Shown: piece by piece, positions 21,421-34,116 of the stretch
Layout of the letters: every line of letters begins with the position of its first letter
Numbering within the stretch: position 1 is the stretch's first letter
DNA from: Procambarus clarkii
Taxonomy: Eukaryota > Arthropoda > Malacostraca > Decapoda > Cambaridae
Assembly: GCF_040958095.1 (NCBI RefSeq)
Contig: NC_091185.1
Span: 19,386,218 to 19,450,217, forward strand
Reading direction: 5' to 3'
Length of the DNA stretch: 64,000 nucleotides
Notes under the pieces: generated by a model
Told to the model about the DNA's origin: nothing
The model's input: only the letters and a program-made list of their open reading frames with translations
Databases searched by the model: none
Position numbers and translations under genes: made by a program

Positions 21421-22880
21421 GGGGTTCCGGTTTCAAGACCCTAGAGCAGGCAAGCAGGGGGTTGAAGACAGGGGCGAGGATGCAGAAATCTTGAGCAAGG
21501 AACTGGAGACGAGGTGAAGAGGGGAGATGAAAGATCGGAGGCCCAACCACCGTGGGTAAGAATTGCAGCTGATGCTGCTGTTTGGTGGTAGAGTGGAGTT
21601 CTCATGGGTGCTCGCTAATGTGTCTTGTAGGAGGCAGGGCTTCTCGTCGCGGTGTTCTTTTCAGCTTTGCGTTGGTGTTCTACTGATTCCTTGATTTACT
21701 CGGGCGCAGATCGTCGGTGTTTTTCTTCTTCCCAGGCCTCCTGGCGTGTTTGTTGGTCTTGCTTCGTGTTGATACGGTGAGGCTATCGTTGGAGGTAGCT
21801 TCCAGCCGGAAATCTTCAGTTGTGTAGGGCTGCTTCAGTGGAACCCCCCACGGGGCATGCTGTGATTTTTTCAAGATGGCGGATGATCACTGGGGCCCTC
21901 AGGCATTTATTTTGTACCCGCGTCACCGCCCGCCAGTTTTTAATGGAACCTTAAAAATATAAATACCCGTAGGCGCGTTGCGCACCCTACGTCAAGTGCT
22001 TGCAGGTTCGTGGTACAGTTCAGTGGTTAATCTATTCAATAAGTCTATTTGGCGTTACACTGTGGGACAACGCCCCAGATTTCAGTAAGTTTTGATTAAT
22101 TTTTTAGCAACTGAATCTTTTCAATACTATCTGGACACTCATTCATTCAGTCTTTCAATGCTATGTGGACACTCAGTCATTGAAAGTTCTTCAATGCTAT
22201 GTGGACACTCAGTCATTGAAAATCAGTCAATGATTGACTGAATCTCTTTATATAAACTGAATATATCTGCATAATAAATTGAATATATCTGTATATATAA
22301 TTGATCATATACATTAAGTTAACCATAGCAAACTAAGTTATCTTTAATTTATCATATAAGTTTATCATATTGAATATAAATATGATTAACTGAAAACTTT
22401 ACTGTAAATATGATTCTTGCACCTAGATTCCAGTGCACTTGGACTACATTTAAGGTCCTTTGATTGCATATTTACATATATTGTACCTCTTTAATACAAA
22501 TTGTTGTGTTTATTAGTATGTGAATATTGGCTATTGTAATTAAAGTGCTAGGCTGGACTATGTACATGTTTAGATCCTTGTGATTTAGTATAGAACCAGT
22601 GTTCAGTTATAGAACTGAGTTATTGAATCTTATCCTTGTATTAACAATACATAGTGATGTGATGAATTGTATGCAGGAGGATTGTAGATCTCCAATCAAC
22701 TTCTTCATTCACTCTTAGGAGGACAACCTGCCCCTTACAGCCCAGTCTGTCATTAGGACTAGAGGAGCTAAGATTTACAACCCTAGCTAGGGACTTTAGT
22801 TGTATTAATTTTGCATACAGTAATTTTTAATTTAGTACAGTACAAGTCCTAAGTAGTTCTCATATATCAATCCCAGCAAC
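21421..22880 (-). other. ORF1-like remnant, then AT-rich DNA with a short tandem repeat
   Basis: 21465-21874 (minus) resembles 15295-15796, with ATSNDSLTVSTRSKTNKHAR in the 64-codon frame 21874-21680. From about 21950 the DNA is AT-rich and non-coding. 22116-22224 holds three tandem units of about 37 bp (TTCAATGCTATGTGGACACT core). No gene is supported here. Confidence 0.45.
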
Positions 22881-22889
22881 TTTCCCACA

Positions 22890-23720
22890 GAGATGGAGGT
22901 GATGCCGTGTGCGAAGCAGATATTCGTGATGTATCAGTTTGTCGACGTCATGCTCGCTAAAGTTGAATACAAAGTCAGTGCCTTGTTGGCTGATATCGTT
23001 AGGTGTTGCTTCCCTGACGTCCTTAAGTAGCTTCAGAAGGGTGGTCTTGGAGAATGCATGCTCATCGAGGGGTGTTCCCTGGACCTAGTAGCGTTTGTGA
23101 CACATGGTAGTGGGAGCAAGAATAGTCTGGATAGTGCTCTGATCGCCGATTCACATCATTGGAGAAGGCCTTCCGTCTCATCCCAGTATAAGACACCAGG
23201 CTGGGAGTGGGGTCTGACTGTCTAGAGTGAAGTGCAGGTCGATAATCTCATGGAAAGGACCTACTATCAAACGTGACCTTCACAACGCGAAGAGGCTGAC
23301 GACGACGACGACCACGAGGGGCGTCCAGTAAATGTATTTATCTGGCGGATAGAATGGCCTTGAGCCTCAAGGACATATTTAATATCTTTGTGACAGTCTT
23401 TCAGTTCCCTGTCACCAGTCGCAACACTGTGCTGGAGGAGAAATGCTTGCATTTAATGCCAATGTTTGCATTTAACGGGGCATTTTTGAAGATCCGAACA
23501 GTGGTCTCCCCAATGCAGGACAAAGAAGCCAAGCGGTCAGCCACTTTCCAAGAAGGGGCTGCAGCAACACAGGTACCAGTATGGGTGGGGTTAAAAGTGA
23601 AAATTGTATCCACCGAATCAACAAGGTGTTTATGGAGGAATAAATTATCAGGACGAGTAGGGTCACATTACTAAGATCAAAATACTCAGTCCACATAACA
23701 GGACCAAACAAAGCCTGGAA
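22890..23720 (-). pseudogene. Non-LTR ORF1 (gag) fragments
   Basis: From high to low coordinates the minus strand reads VDTIFTFNPTHTGTCVAAAP, RLASLSCIGETTVRIFKNAP, RQINTFTGRP and VVKVTFDSRSFP (23640-23250), in shifting frames. Another run then reads DEHAFSKTTLLKLLKDVREA and TPNDISQQGTDFVFNFSEHD, then VDKL (23070-22900). These are successive blocks of a crustacean non-LTR gag. The last block normally precedes the first, so two copies or a rearrangement are involved. No zinc knuckle or ORF2 follows. Confidence 0.5.
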
Positions 23721-24480
23721 AGTATTCGACTGGGAAGGAATCATGCATGTGTAAGTGCGGAGGTGACGGCGCCGAGCACCCCTGGGAACAGAGGGGGTAA
23801 AAGGTCCAGTGGTGACAATGAGAGATGCATTCACTCGAGGTGATGAGGTGGTCACTACTTGGGCTTGGGGGGTTCAACCCCGACACAGAGGTGGGAGGGG
23901 AGCAGAGAAAGTCAGTCGGAAGAATCAGAAAAGTAGCATGGTCAGGGTTCAATGTAGTGGGGCTATAGAGCCTGTCCTTCCAGCACTGTCCGACTCGGGA
24001 GCCTGGTTGCCTACCCCACGAGTCTGAGAAGTTAAAGGAGGGTTCAGAAAATGCATAAAAATGAACAGGAATAATTCATCCATGAACAAGCACCATACCC
24101 ACCATGGACCCACAATTAGAGGATAGGACACCATACAAGATGGGTGTCCCACCACCACCTTACGAGCCGTCAGTCCGTCAAGATCTGGCTCAGCAATGAA
24201 GACAATGTTTGACAATAAAAGCGTCCCCCTCGCTCGATAGCTTTAGGTACCACAGTTCTATGGGTGAGTGAGTGTACCTCCCCAAACACCCGGCGTCAAA
24301 ACAGAATAAGACATCAGAAAGAACAATCAAGAATGGCAAAAAGTTGGAAGGAAGGGAACAATCTGAAAGGAGAAGAGATTGGAAGGTAAAACGAAACACG
24401 AGGAATAGGAAAACTCTACCAGCAAAATTGGAAAGGACAGCAGCTGGAACATAAGGCTTCAAAAATCAAGAGGACAAGTC
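23721..24480 (-). other. GC-richer stretch, likely retroelement-derived, unrecognised
   Basis: Minus frames of 70-127 codons (such as 23952-23686 and 24462-24190) are Ser/Pro- or Leu-rich and overlap one another. I see no domain. Composition matches the neighbouring gag remains, so decayed transposon DNA is likely. Confidence 0.3.
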
Positions 24481-25907
24481 GGCCCAAAGAGCATCACAAT
24501 CCGGCAGCTGCCCACTAAGCCCCCCTCTCGACGGTAACAGGCTGGAAAGAGTGGGGGATCTCGAAAAGCAGTGTTGCAAAGTTTAACACCTCCCCTTCCC
24601 CCCTATTCCATGATAGAGACTTTTGACTGCGACTGTACATATTCATACTGTATAATGAACAGTATTTTGGAGGTTATATTAAATTATGTAAAAATATGAA
24701 CAAGAAATATTTTTGAAGACAGTTTAGTTAATGCATATTTATCATTGATACAAAATGTTAATTTTAAAATGACATCATTATCATGGTTGGTATGTAAGAA
24801 TTTATTTAAATCCCTAAGAGGAAAAAAGTATATATTTGTTTATTTTCAATTGAATAAACTTAGTAATATGTCAAATACTGTTACATTTATTGTATAGTGA
24901 AAGGTATTTATTTTTGGATAAGGAGTTAACTGTTTATACATTAACTATGGTTAATATGTAAAAAATTATATATATAAACATAGTAGAAAATTTATTTTTT
25001 ATGCGAGTTATGGAAATTATTTCAATTTTGATGTAGAATTAAACCATTGTTTTTCTTATTAATATAACAATGAAGATAAAATTTTAATAATTTTTGTTTT
25101 TCTTAAGTGCCATTTAAATACTGTAAAATAAAGAACTGTAAAATCTAACTCAATATTAATCGGCACTTGCTCGTAATCCCACCTGATTTGTATAGGTTTT
25201 GTACGTCATTGCACTCAAACATTCAGAACTGTGTTGATTCCAGAAACTGGAAATATTTTAGTGCTTTCATTAACCGACAATAATTGCACATGTCACATGT
25301 CATTTCTGCTAGTTAGATTTTGCATTCTTTGCATATGGGAGATCACAAACTGGAATTATTTAATACTAGATGGGGCATTTGGCGGTGCTCAGTTTGACTA
25401 CCAAAAAGGTTTGCCATTCAAGTGCTGGGAGCACCCAGGATACAAGTCCTTCACCGAACCTGGCCTTGTCCCTGCAGGAAGTGAGGTAGCTCAATCACTT
25501 CCTAGTTTCCTTGCTGGGGTGTCCCTGGACACAGAAACTCAGGGCTTTCCAAATCGAGCTACCCAACATAAAGGTATGGTGGATTTAAATCCCCCAGTCT
25601 AGTACCTTCACTATACTTGTGTGGTGCACAGTAACTCTCCCAACACAACACAATAAAAGAATGGAGGGGAGCAAGTAAACACATTAAAAACTGATGGATT
25701 TACTCACTGGTAATCTACACTGGCCATAGACAAAAATCTTCCACAAAAATCGTTAAATGGCAACACTCCGGCAATTAATAAATCTGGCAACTCTTCACTG
25801 TCCCCCCCCCCTCTCAAAAAATATGATCTCTGATTTTCCTTATTCAATATATTACTGTAATGAGTCCCCATAGCACTTAACACATAAATCAAGGTTAACA
25901 CCTAGTA
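24481..25907. other. AT-rich non-coding stretch with one unexplained 123-codon frame
   Basis: 24600-25200 is strongly AT-rich without structure. A plus frame 25231-25602 encodes 123 residues, including FKCWEHPGYKSFTEPGLVPA. I see no domain and no upstream signals, and codon content is not distinctive. It is probably chance or a decayed repeat. A C-rich run lies at 25801-25812. Confidence 0.25.
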
Positions 25908-26318
25908 CAGATTAAGAAAGTAATTCGAAATAGAGCAATGCAAAAGATGTACAGTGACCACAACACAGCAGTTTCAACATCAGGATCTGCGGGTTGATAC
26001 AAGAATTCAACCAACTACAAACCACTTAGTTTCATGAAAGGGAGCAGTAGAACAACAGAAGTACACTTACATCGCAACAGGCTTGGATACCCATGTGCAT
26101 GGGAAATAGGCTTACAGGTTCCTGAAGATGAGAGGAAATGTCAGCAATGTGGAGAAATGCCAGACAGACCACTGGAATATTATCTAACATAGTGAAGAGT
26201 TACAAATCCATTAAAATTTCAACTTAGATTCAACAGAACAGAAGTTGTTAAACACGTGGGACAAAATCTTACTGAAGCGACCATACGAGTCATAAATACT
26301 CATACTCCGCCCAAGTAA
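25908..26318 (+). pseudogene. C-terminus of an RNase H-type non-LTR element
   Basis: The plus strand reads QIKKVIRNRAMQKMYSDHNT, then a stop (TGA, probably a former Trp). It continues KPLSFMKGSSRTTEVHLHRN, RLGYPCAWEIGL and a Cys motif KCQQCGEMPDRPLEYYL. A frameshift near 26190 leads to VVKHVGQNLTEATIRVINTH and TPPK-stop (TAA 26316-26318). It parallels the tail of the element at 4864-6090 (LRLGYKYYWEYGIG, CKLCG). It could be the other half of the RNase H remnant at 12994-13323. Confidence 0.7.
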
Positions 26319-28453
26319 AACAGAAACAAGCAACAATTAGTGGGCCAGCCAGAGGCTTAGGGCCCGCGCAGGAATATCCATGCATAAAAAAATCTATGTA
26401 CAACCTTACCTAAGGGGAAAATGGGAAGGCAAAATTATCTACCTTATCCGAATCAAACAGGTAGTACATTCCAAGTTGCGATAATAGGCTCCCTGTAGAT
26501 CCAGGATCAGGCCATCTGATTGCTCGTTCCATGCAAGGCACTGCCCTTACACCATATATGTTCCTCCCTCGACGACACATTGAGACTCTGATAGTCTTGC
26601 TCTCCCAAACTGACCACTCAACACACCGGTCCACCACCAAACCCTAGTCTCGTCGCTGGGTAAACGATTGTCACGTTTCTGCAGACAAGGACTTCCCCCA
26701 CACAGCTGCGAACATGCGCGGCCTGCAGGATGTACTAGACTCCTACTAGCGCCGCTTCCGAAGTACTCAGGTCACTTCGACTTCTGGCCCCTGGTGTCTA
26801 CCTCACATCAGCGAAATTCTGCCCAAGATACTCCGGTAGGAGATGACAGGTCTTCCTTGTCGTCGGTGAACGTAAGTTGGCCAAGTTGTACCCTCTGGAG
26901 GCCTATACGTCTCCCTGACAGGTGAGCTCACGAGCTCACATTTAGTCACCTCAGGATAATGTAAGCTAGTCCATCTCCTTCTACACCTTCAAGCAAAGAT
27001 TCGTGACGACATGCAACGTCACGCCTAGGGCGCAACGCTATTGGTCAATTTCGCCAAGCCCCTGCCGCTGGCCAATCACGTCCCGGCTGAGCTGCTCCCA
27101 TAATGTATCTGGAGCCCCGCCCTTCTGGGTGGCAAAACTCTTCTTTCCCTGGGTCTGCTCTGTTATATTTATCATGGAGTAGATGCTTGAAGCCCCATCC
27201 CAAACGAACAAAAATTGCAATTTCCCTCAAATTCCCCATCAGGCTTCCTCCTAAGTGTATAAAATTATCTCTCAATTTCCACTAGCTACGTACAAATAGG
27301 GAATCATGACTCTTATATGTGGGAAGTAGGGGGAATAAAGGACTAAACTCTGTTACAGAAACCCCCTCCCCTTAAAATAAGTCATAGTGAGTGAATAGCT
27401 AGAGAGGGCAATCGGTGGTCTTGCTCCCTCCATCCCTGACGTGCCTTTCCTCCAGTCAGTAACGTGGCTGGAACCACCTTGCCAGTCACTCACATCATTC
27501 CTCCACCTTGCAGAGGCCCGGGTGAAGTTGAGGTTCCCGTAACACATATAGGGGGACCTTCCATCGCATCCCAGAGTCCGCCGCCACGAGTCATTACAAC
27601 CATAAGGCCTAGTGCATGCAGTGCCCCCACCACGTCGTGCACTCAGAGGTACTCCTGCACTCCACTGGCGTCCTACAGGTACTCATCGCTTCCCTCTCAC
27701 CTTCCTCTCTTCGCCAATCTTCTCTTTTCTCATATAAGGGCGTTGTCGCTTCACAGTGACACCATATACCTGTCTTTCATCCAGTAACTTCCGCTCTTCC
27801 ACACTAGGATTTTGAGTGGCCCTTGTGCACCTCATGCTAGGCTGGCGCCTACCATCTGTATACCTCTTCCTGCCCTTCTTCCCCGGACCATTTAAATAAA
27901 ATCAATACCACTTCTCTCGGCAAACATTCTTACCTCTCCAAGGTCTCTCCCCTGTAGGAACCTTCCTAAGTTCGTAGTCGGGTCCAGCCTCCTTACTGTA
28001 GCTCACCTCGCTACTGTGATTCCCCTTATCCATACCATTATTCACCTGGCTGGCGTAGGGTACGGTGCATCATGGCTCCCCCTCGCTGCCCCTCACAGAT
28101 GCTCGGTTCACCCACTGAGCGCACCTTATTCACACTTACAGGTGGAGGGAGTGCGGCCCTGAAGATCTTCCATTACCTCTGGCGCCTGTACTGCTGCTCC
28201 TCACCACTCCTCCACATGTAACATTAGCCTTAGTCACTGGTCTTCGTCGGGGTTCTCCATGACCTCCGCCGACCCCTCTGCACCCTCACCTTTGTCATCC
28301 TCTCTGGCAACGTTTATCATCGGTGCGGACGGCTCCCATACTACTGGCTGTGTTGCCCGACACCTCACCTGGCACTATTACACCCCTGCCTCACACGTTG
28401 GGCCTCCTGGGCAGTATTCTACCACCACCCACTACCATCTGGATGGATAAGAT
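26319..28453. other. Unrecognised stretch of moderate GC content
   Basis: CT-rich on the plus strand with no frame longer than about 107 codons and no recognisable domain. It contains the promoter-like patch at 27035-27180. A host exon cannot be excluded but nothing supports one. Confidence 0.3.
27035..27180. promoter_or_regulatory. Promoter-like cluster of CCAAT, GC and TATA-like boxes
   Basis: Within 145 bases there is an inverted CCAAT box (ATTGGTC near 27040), a direct CCAAT (GGCCAATCACG near 27070), a GC box (CCCCGCCC near 27115) and a TATA-like TTATATTTAT near 27163. No gene is evident on either side within 1 kb. The call rests on motif density only. Confidence 0.25.
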
Positions 28454-28581
28454 AGGGTTATGTAAGGTTAGGTTAGGTAAGGTAAAAATAGGTTAATGTT
28501 CGGTTAAGGCCAGGTTAAGGTTAGGTTTAGGTTAAGGCTATGTTAAGGTTAAGTTTAGGTTAGGTTTAGGTTAGATTTAAG
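28454..28581. repeat. Interstitial telomere-like repeat, degenerate GGTTA/TTAGG
   Basis: About 128 bases of GGTTAGGTTAGG, GGTTAAGGTTAGG and TTTAGGTTAGG variants. The arthropod telomere unit is TTAGG. The array is short and degenerate, so it is an interstitial or simple-sequence derivative rather than a chromosome end. Confidence 0.8.
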
Positions 28582-28859
28582 TTGTGGGATTTATTGACTC
28601 CCTCAGTACAGAATATGATTCTAAGAATTTTAAAAGTAAAATAAACTTATGATTTACATAAACTAATCTATAGAGCAAAAATAAATCTTAGCGTCTGTTG
28701 TTGGGAGTAGAAGTAGTACGTTTCTGTGGTTCCTAGGAAGACCATGCTGTAAGGTTCCTTAGGTGATGCTGTGTTACTGACATAGACCGGGAAGTAATGG
28801 TGCTACTTTCATTTATCTGTCAGATAATAAATCTCATAAATATAATGGTAAAATTATAT

Positions 28860-29095
28860 TTATATACTTAATAAGTATAATGTTATATAATTAATAAGTA
28901 TAATTTATATAATTAATAATAATAATAAGTATAATAATAATAATAAGTATAATAATAATAATAAGTAATAAGTATATAATAATAAGTAATAAGTAATAAT
29001 AATAATAAGTAATATGTATTAATAATAATAATAAGTATAATGTTATATAATTAATAAGTATAATTTATATAATTAATAAGTATAAGATAAGTATA
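28860..29095. repeat. AT-rich compound repeat (AATAATAAGT)n
   Basis: Low-complexity run of AATAAT and AAGTATAAT units. A 47-base block (AAGTATAATGTTATATAATT and on) occurs at about 28870 and again at about 29030, bracketing the simple repeat. Confidence 0.85.
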
Positions 29096-31015
29096 ATGCA
29101 GCATGCACTGATATCATTTATGTATTATTTTAGCCTAACCTTTTAATTCTGATATCCTGATTTAATTCTTTCATTTCTTTAATTTATAATATGAATAATA
29201 TTATAAACAATTATTTGATAGTTATTTTAATTCTTATTATTGTGATTTTATCTATTGCAAAATGTATGCTTTATCATATCTTTAAACAAGTGCAAATCTT
29301 TCAAATATTAATTATCCTAGTTATTTATATTTCGTTAAGTGGGCAGTATTTTTCACTTACTGAGTTGGGATTAAAAGCCCATAATATGACAGGCTTCCTA
29401 AAAGAAATTTTAGTGAAACGCAAATATCTTGATATGGATTCATGACAAAATTAATGTTACCACTGGCCGTTTCCTTAACTTAGAGTAGGAATCCGGGTGT
29501 CCAAAGTCTTAAGATCACTATTAAGACTTTGTATTGTTCTCTCAGCAGACTGGTCACTGTATTTTGATTTTGTTAACTGATTAAGTGGTGTTTAGTGCAA
29601 TGCGTCTGGCTCCTTCAGCTAATGACGTCAGGTGTCGCCGATGGCTGCTGATGTGGTGTCGATGTGGACCCACATCCCATTTCTCTTTATTATTTCATAT
29701 CACTTTAAAGTTTTAGGCACGCTCATTTCCTTTTATAAAGAGTGTGTCGTATAGGGTTCATTTTATGCTTACGTTTATATCGCCATATTAAGGTCAACAG
29801 GTATTAAACTGCTAAATATCTCTTAGCTGAATGCCTTTGGTGTCTGTGTTGGGTTTGATCACCAAGGCGCCACAAAACATGGAGACTGTACCTATCATTT
29901 ACAAGCAACTTATTAGAGACTTTAAAAATGCAGCAACCATCTTCCATCTCTGATGCCAACGTCCTTTTACTAAGTGACTTCTAGAAGGACCAGTCGGACC
30001 AGATTTAAAAGGAGGGATGAATTTGCTCTGAAATGTGGTTTAACCAATTTACCAGGGGAGAATACTTTGAATCGATAAGGCTGCTTACAGGAACACATGG
30101 ACTAATAGCACAAAACACATGATCACCAATAATAAAATATATAAATGCGAAAATTCACTAAACACCCTAAACCTAATTAAATTCGTTTATTAACATACAT
30201 ACATGTTACTGTACTTATTACCTTAATGATTTCTTAGAGGCAATGAATGTTAACTGTGGTTTACTATCACTGCACTTAATTCAACAGACGTTTCCTTAAA
30301 TTCCACAAGAACTGGCCAGATGTTATGTCTACCTCTGGCGGGGAGAGATGGTCTTCACCTTACTGACGCCAAAACCACACTGATCTAAACTGTCATCAAA
30401 ACCTGTGAGGCTGAACTTGGCTCTCTGCCAAACTAATTTTCAAAGATAATTAAAAAGCTAGACATATGCACTTGGTCACTAAAGTGACTGAATCCCTATT
30501 CCCAACTGATGGTAAATTACATAGACCATTGACCAAGGGTACTCTCAATTACCCTACTGGATAAAAACATGAATGTCTCTAATTTAAATGAACTAACAAA
30601 CCCAGGTAGTAGATAGCAATTACCTCTGCTGAGGCCTCTACTTGGCTAGGGTGTCAAGCGTGTCACTAAACTACCAGACAAACTAGTTCTTATGCTAACT
30701 GACTCATATGCCTGTAGTCAAGTAAGAGTGGTTGACTTTTTTACTCAAATTGATGTATTAACAAAGGTCCCTGAGCATATTAAATACAATATTGAGTCAT
30801 AACAGGGATTTCTTTAATTTAATGAATTAAACTGAAAGGAAAACTGTGACAATATTGCATGCATCACTCCCCCGCTAATACCCTTGGGGATGAACCCTTC
30901 CCAACTTTCCAGGTAGAAACTACACTCTGAATGAAGAAACTATATTACCCATGTATACAATACAATACATTTAATACAAGATATATAAGCTTCTTTATAA
31001 GCAGCTAAACTGTTA
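29096..31015. other. AT-rich non-coding stretch, unrecognised
   Basis: The only long frame (29191-29445, 84 codons, Ile/Leu-rich) is explained by AT-rich composition. The rest shows no domain, RNA gene or strong repeat. Confidence 0.3.
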
Positions 31016-31260
31016 CAGTCCAGGACGAACCCAAACCTTGTCACTTGATAACGGTCCAGGACGGACCCAAACCTTGTCACTTGATAACAGTCCAGGACGG
31101 ACCCAAACCTTGTCACTTGATAACGGTCTAGGACAGACCTAAACCTCGTCACTTGATAACGGTCCAGGATGGACCCAAACCTTGTCACTTGATAACAGTC
31201 CAGGACGGACCCAAATCTCGTCACTTGATAACGGTCCAGGATGGAGCCAAATTCGTCACT
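31016..31260. repeat. 36-bp minisatellite, about 6.8 copies
   Basis: The unit runs from CxGTCCAGGACGGACCCAAA to CTTGTCACTTGATAA. The units alternate between CAGTCC and CGGTCC starts in places and differ by 0-4 bases. The 36-base period keeps one minus frame open (VTRFGSVLDRYQ repeats), which is not evidence of a gene. Confidence 0.95.
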
Positions 31261-32294
31261 GAAGAGAGACACACTGTAGATCGCTTCACAGGACTTATTG
31301 AGTAAGGTAAATAAGATTGTTCTGAAGCACCGAGGTCCTACCCTGTTTTAGGTCTGTGAGATACTGGGGCAGCCACTTGAGAGCGAGCCTGCCGGCTCTA
31401 TAGGAAATGACGTCAGAGGCTTAGCTGCCTCTGCGATTGGGGATGCTGGGGTGCACACGCTAGGACACGAGTGCACCAAGGTGCACAGGTCCTAGATTCT
31501 GTAATTGTTTCATGAATACATATTTTGTTTAGAGTCTATGTGTACAGTAGGCTCTCAGCTTTCCAGTGAGGCTACAATGGCCGTCGTAGCCAAGCTGTGA
31601 GTAGAGATGCGAACATTAGCGTGTTTTTATGTAAAAGTGTGTAGAGGAAAGCGTAGAGGCTGCGGGCAGGTACCCAATGGCCGGCCGCGCTGCTTCAGTG
31701 AAACGGCTGGGAGCTGTGACGTCACGAGACCATCCAGGGTCAAGTAACGAGGGGAAGCTTTGTGATTTGACAAGACATTCTAGGCCTCTGGCGCGCTGCG
31801 CTGGGATTGGTGGATTCAAGACAGAGAGGGTACCTTGGATGACATGTTGTCTTGTGGTTCGGCCAAACTACGTGAAACGCCGTCTGTAGCAACATTCAGG
31901 TAACTCAGTTATCCTCATACCATCAGTGCAGGTCCGCCGAAAGAGATTCAGAATCCGGAATCGTGTACCATTATCAACCTATATAGCTGAACAAAAGCAT
32001 ACAACTGACATTTATGACCTCGTAAACAAAGGTGCATTTCAGATGACATTCTAATAATTATTATATAAACCTAGTCATCATGTTAATAAACCTAATGGTT
32101 GCCAGACCTTACCAGTATCCAACCCACCTTCTACTCACATGATCTCTTCTCCTGCTAAACCTATGTTGATAAACCACTGTTGGGGATACAACACCCCTGT
32201 AATGTAATTAATAAGTCTTCAGTGGGTGTGAGGAGATCAACTCCTGATAGTAGGTTTTGTACTTATTGTAAGAGAAGAGGTCTTTTTAACCATA
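31261..32294. other. Non-coding, with GC-rich CRE/CCAAT-containing patch
   Basis: 31390-31830 is GC-richer. It contains TGACGTCA-type motifs (near 31406 and 31718) and CCAAT/ATTGG words (31675, 31805). No ORF is supported. It may be a promoter or LTR, but no partner repeat was found in the window. Confidence 0.25.
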
Positions 32295-32385
32295 TTATGA
32301 CACAGTCGATGAAGGCGCGTCTGGGATCCTCTCGGACGTAGGTTCGAACCCTCATCACGGCCCTTGTGGATTTGTTCATAACACC
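32295..32385 (+). repeat. tRNA-derived SINE fragment
   Basis: A canonical RNA polymerase III B box GGTTCGAACC is at 32341-32350. It is followed by the CACGGCCCTTGTGGATTTGT sequence that I recall downstream of the tRNA-like head in decapod SINEs. An A-box-like region (CACAGTCGATGAAGGCGCG) lies 40 bases upstream. It is not a functional tRNA: the arms do not pair properly. Confidence 0.55.
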
Positions 32386-33969
32386 TCCTATTTACTGTCA
32401 AGTAGGAATAAAGAGATGCAAGCACCTGGTTGACGCACAAAGAAGGTGAGTAGAAGCAAGAAGGGTCTACAAAGACGATATGCAACTGGTGCCACCTTGA
32501 AGGCCAGATTTCACACATAATAATAAGTTAGTATGTTATTATGCTTTATTTTATTATATGCCATATAAATACATTGCCCAATGGAAATATTTCTTATGTC
32601 CCTTTGTACAAAAAGCTGACACCTCTTTTTTTTGTGTGTGTGTTTCTTTTTTTCTCTCTCTCCTTTATTTATACGCGAATTTTCTTGGGACTTCTACATC
32701 TTGGAGAATTCATATCCCATGCCAAGCATGTGAAGTTGGAACGAAATTGGTCAACAAGTTAATCAGCCACAGGTGGCAGAAATTGTAACTTTCCATTTTT
32801 TGGGGGCCGGTTTATTTACAGATTTCAAACTCTATTCTTTTTGTTTAATTAGGATGTATTGATGAATGAGGACCAGATGAGGGCCTTATCACTTATATAT
32901 GGGCAATAAAGTTACTTTAATATATATGTTTCGTTATAAGAACACAAGAATGAAGCTAACCGCAGAAGGCTTATTGACCCATTCGAGGCAACTCCTGTTT
33001 ATATGTCTAACCAAGGGCTAGACAGTAAAGGGGGCCCAGTGTCTGTTTTACAGTTATCCCTAACTTATGCCTATATTTTGATTTTTTTCTTGACTTAATT
33101 TTCAATATATATTGACCTACAACTTTCACATATTCGAGTTCGAATACCAGGCAATATTTATTTACACATACAATAAAATTTATGTCAATTACTTCAACTT
33201 CAATTATCCCTAAAACAGGAATTTCTACTTTGAGACAGAATACAAAATTCTGTTTCTGACCGATTCTCACCATTTTTACATATTATGTGTAAAGGTCTTA
33301 GTTCTAAGGTGTCCTTTGAATTGTTAGTCATAAAGCCATAACGTTTGGAGTTATAAATATTTTGCGTATAAATTTGGCACATTTGGATGGCCACATTCAA
33401 CAAATGTTTTAGAGTAAACTATACTCTTAAACAATAATTTACCCCAAGGATTATGCCATTATGAACGTTATGCCATTCTGAGACCATAATGAATAACACA
33501 ACAATTGGTGACATGATAAGATATTAGTTACTAATTTGAAGTTGTGATTTTTTTCCTTTTTCTTTAACTTTTTTTCCTGTTCATGGTATGATGATTCATT
33601 GGGAAATGTTGGAGCATTTACTATGAAGATTATGCACAAAAAATTTAGGGCGTTCGAGGAAGTTTCGGTGAACATGCATCGAGCCCGTTAACAGTGATCC
33701 AAGCTAAGAGGAAAAGTCTTTTACTAGATGTTGGTTTCCAACCAATCATTTATGTAGGAGTGTTGATTGAATGTAATACTCATGTGAATCTTGATAAATG
33801 TGGTGATTATAGTATGATCAAATGTATTGATAGGAGAGTGAAGTCCATCTCATGTATGCAGGTGGACAGAATAAGACTGTGCCCTGGAGGGATAAATGAG
33901 CTGCAAATTCCAGAGGTGCAGGTGTGAATACCTTGAAGTGTACAGTGTGGTGTAGGAGGGAAGGGAAAT
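32386..33969. other. AT-rich non-coding stretch
   Basis: Contains a T-rich tract with TG and CT dinucleotides near 32625-32665. No coding or RNA feature is supported; ORFs of 60-90 codons are chance. Confidence 0.3.
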
Positions 33970-34116
33970 ATCAGGGGAAAGCGCCAAGCCATTACGACTA
34001 TATAGCACTTTGAAGGGGTCAGGATAAGGATTTGGGATGGGACGGTGGGAAGGAATGGTGCCAAACCACCTGGACGGTCGGGGATTGAACGCCGACTTGA
34101 ATGAAGCGAGACCGTC
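33970..34116 (-). repeat. tRNA-derived SINE, body and B-box half
   Basis: The minus strand carries a B-box-like GGCGTTCAATC (plus 34083-34093) and a downstream body I recognise from decapod SINEs (around GGATAAGGATTTGGGATGGG on plus). The sequence is cut at 34116 and resumes at 35119 after a solo LTR. Joined, the tRNA-like head reads through with correct A to B box spacing. Confidence 0.65.
34112..34116. repeat. 5-bp target-site duplication (left)
   Basis: CCGTC, repeated at 35119-35123 around the solo LTR. Confidence 0.8.

Noticed and set aside
29191-29445. 84-codon Ile/Leu-rich ORF
   Set aside because: Explained by AT-rich composition next to a simple repeat; no homology features.
31016-31260. 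CRISPR-like regular repeats of 36 bp
   Set aside because: Units are contiguous with no unique spacers; it is a minisatellite in a eukaryotic context.
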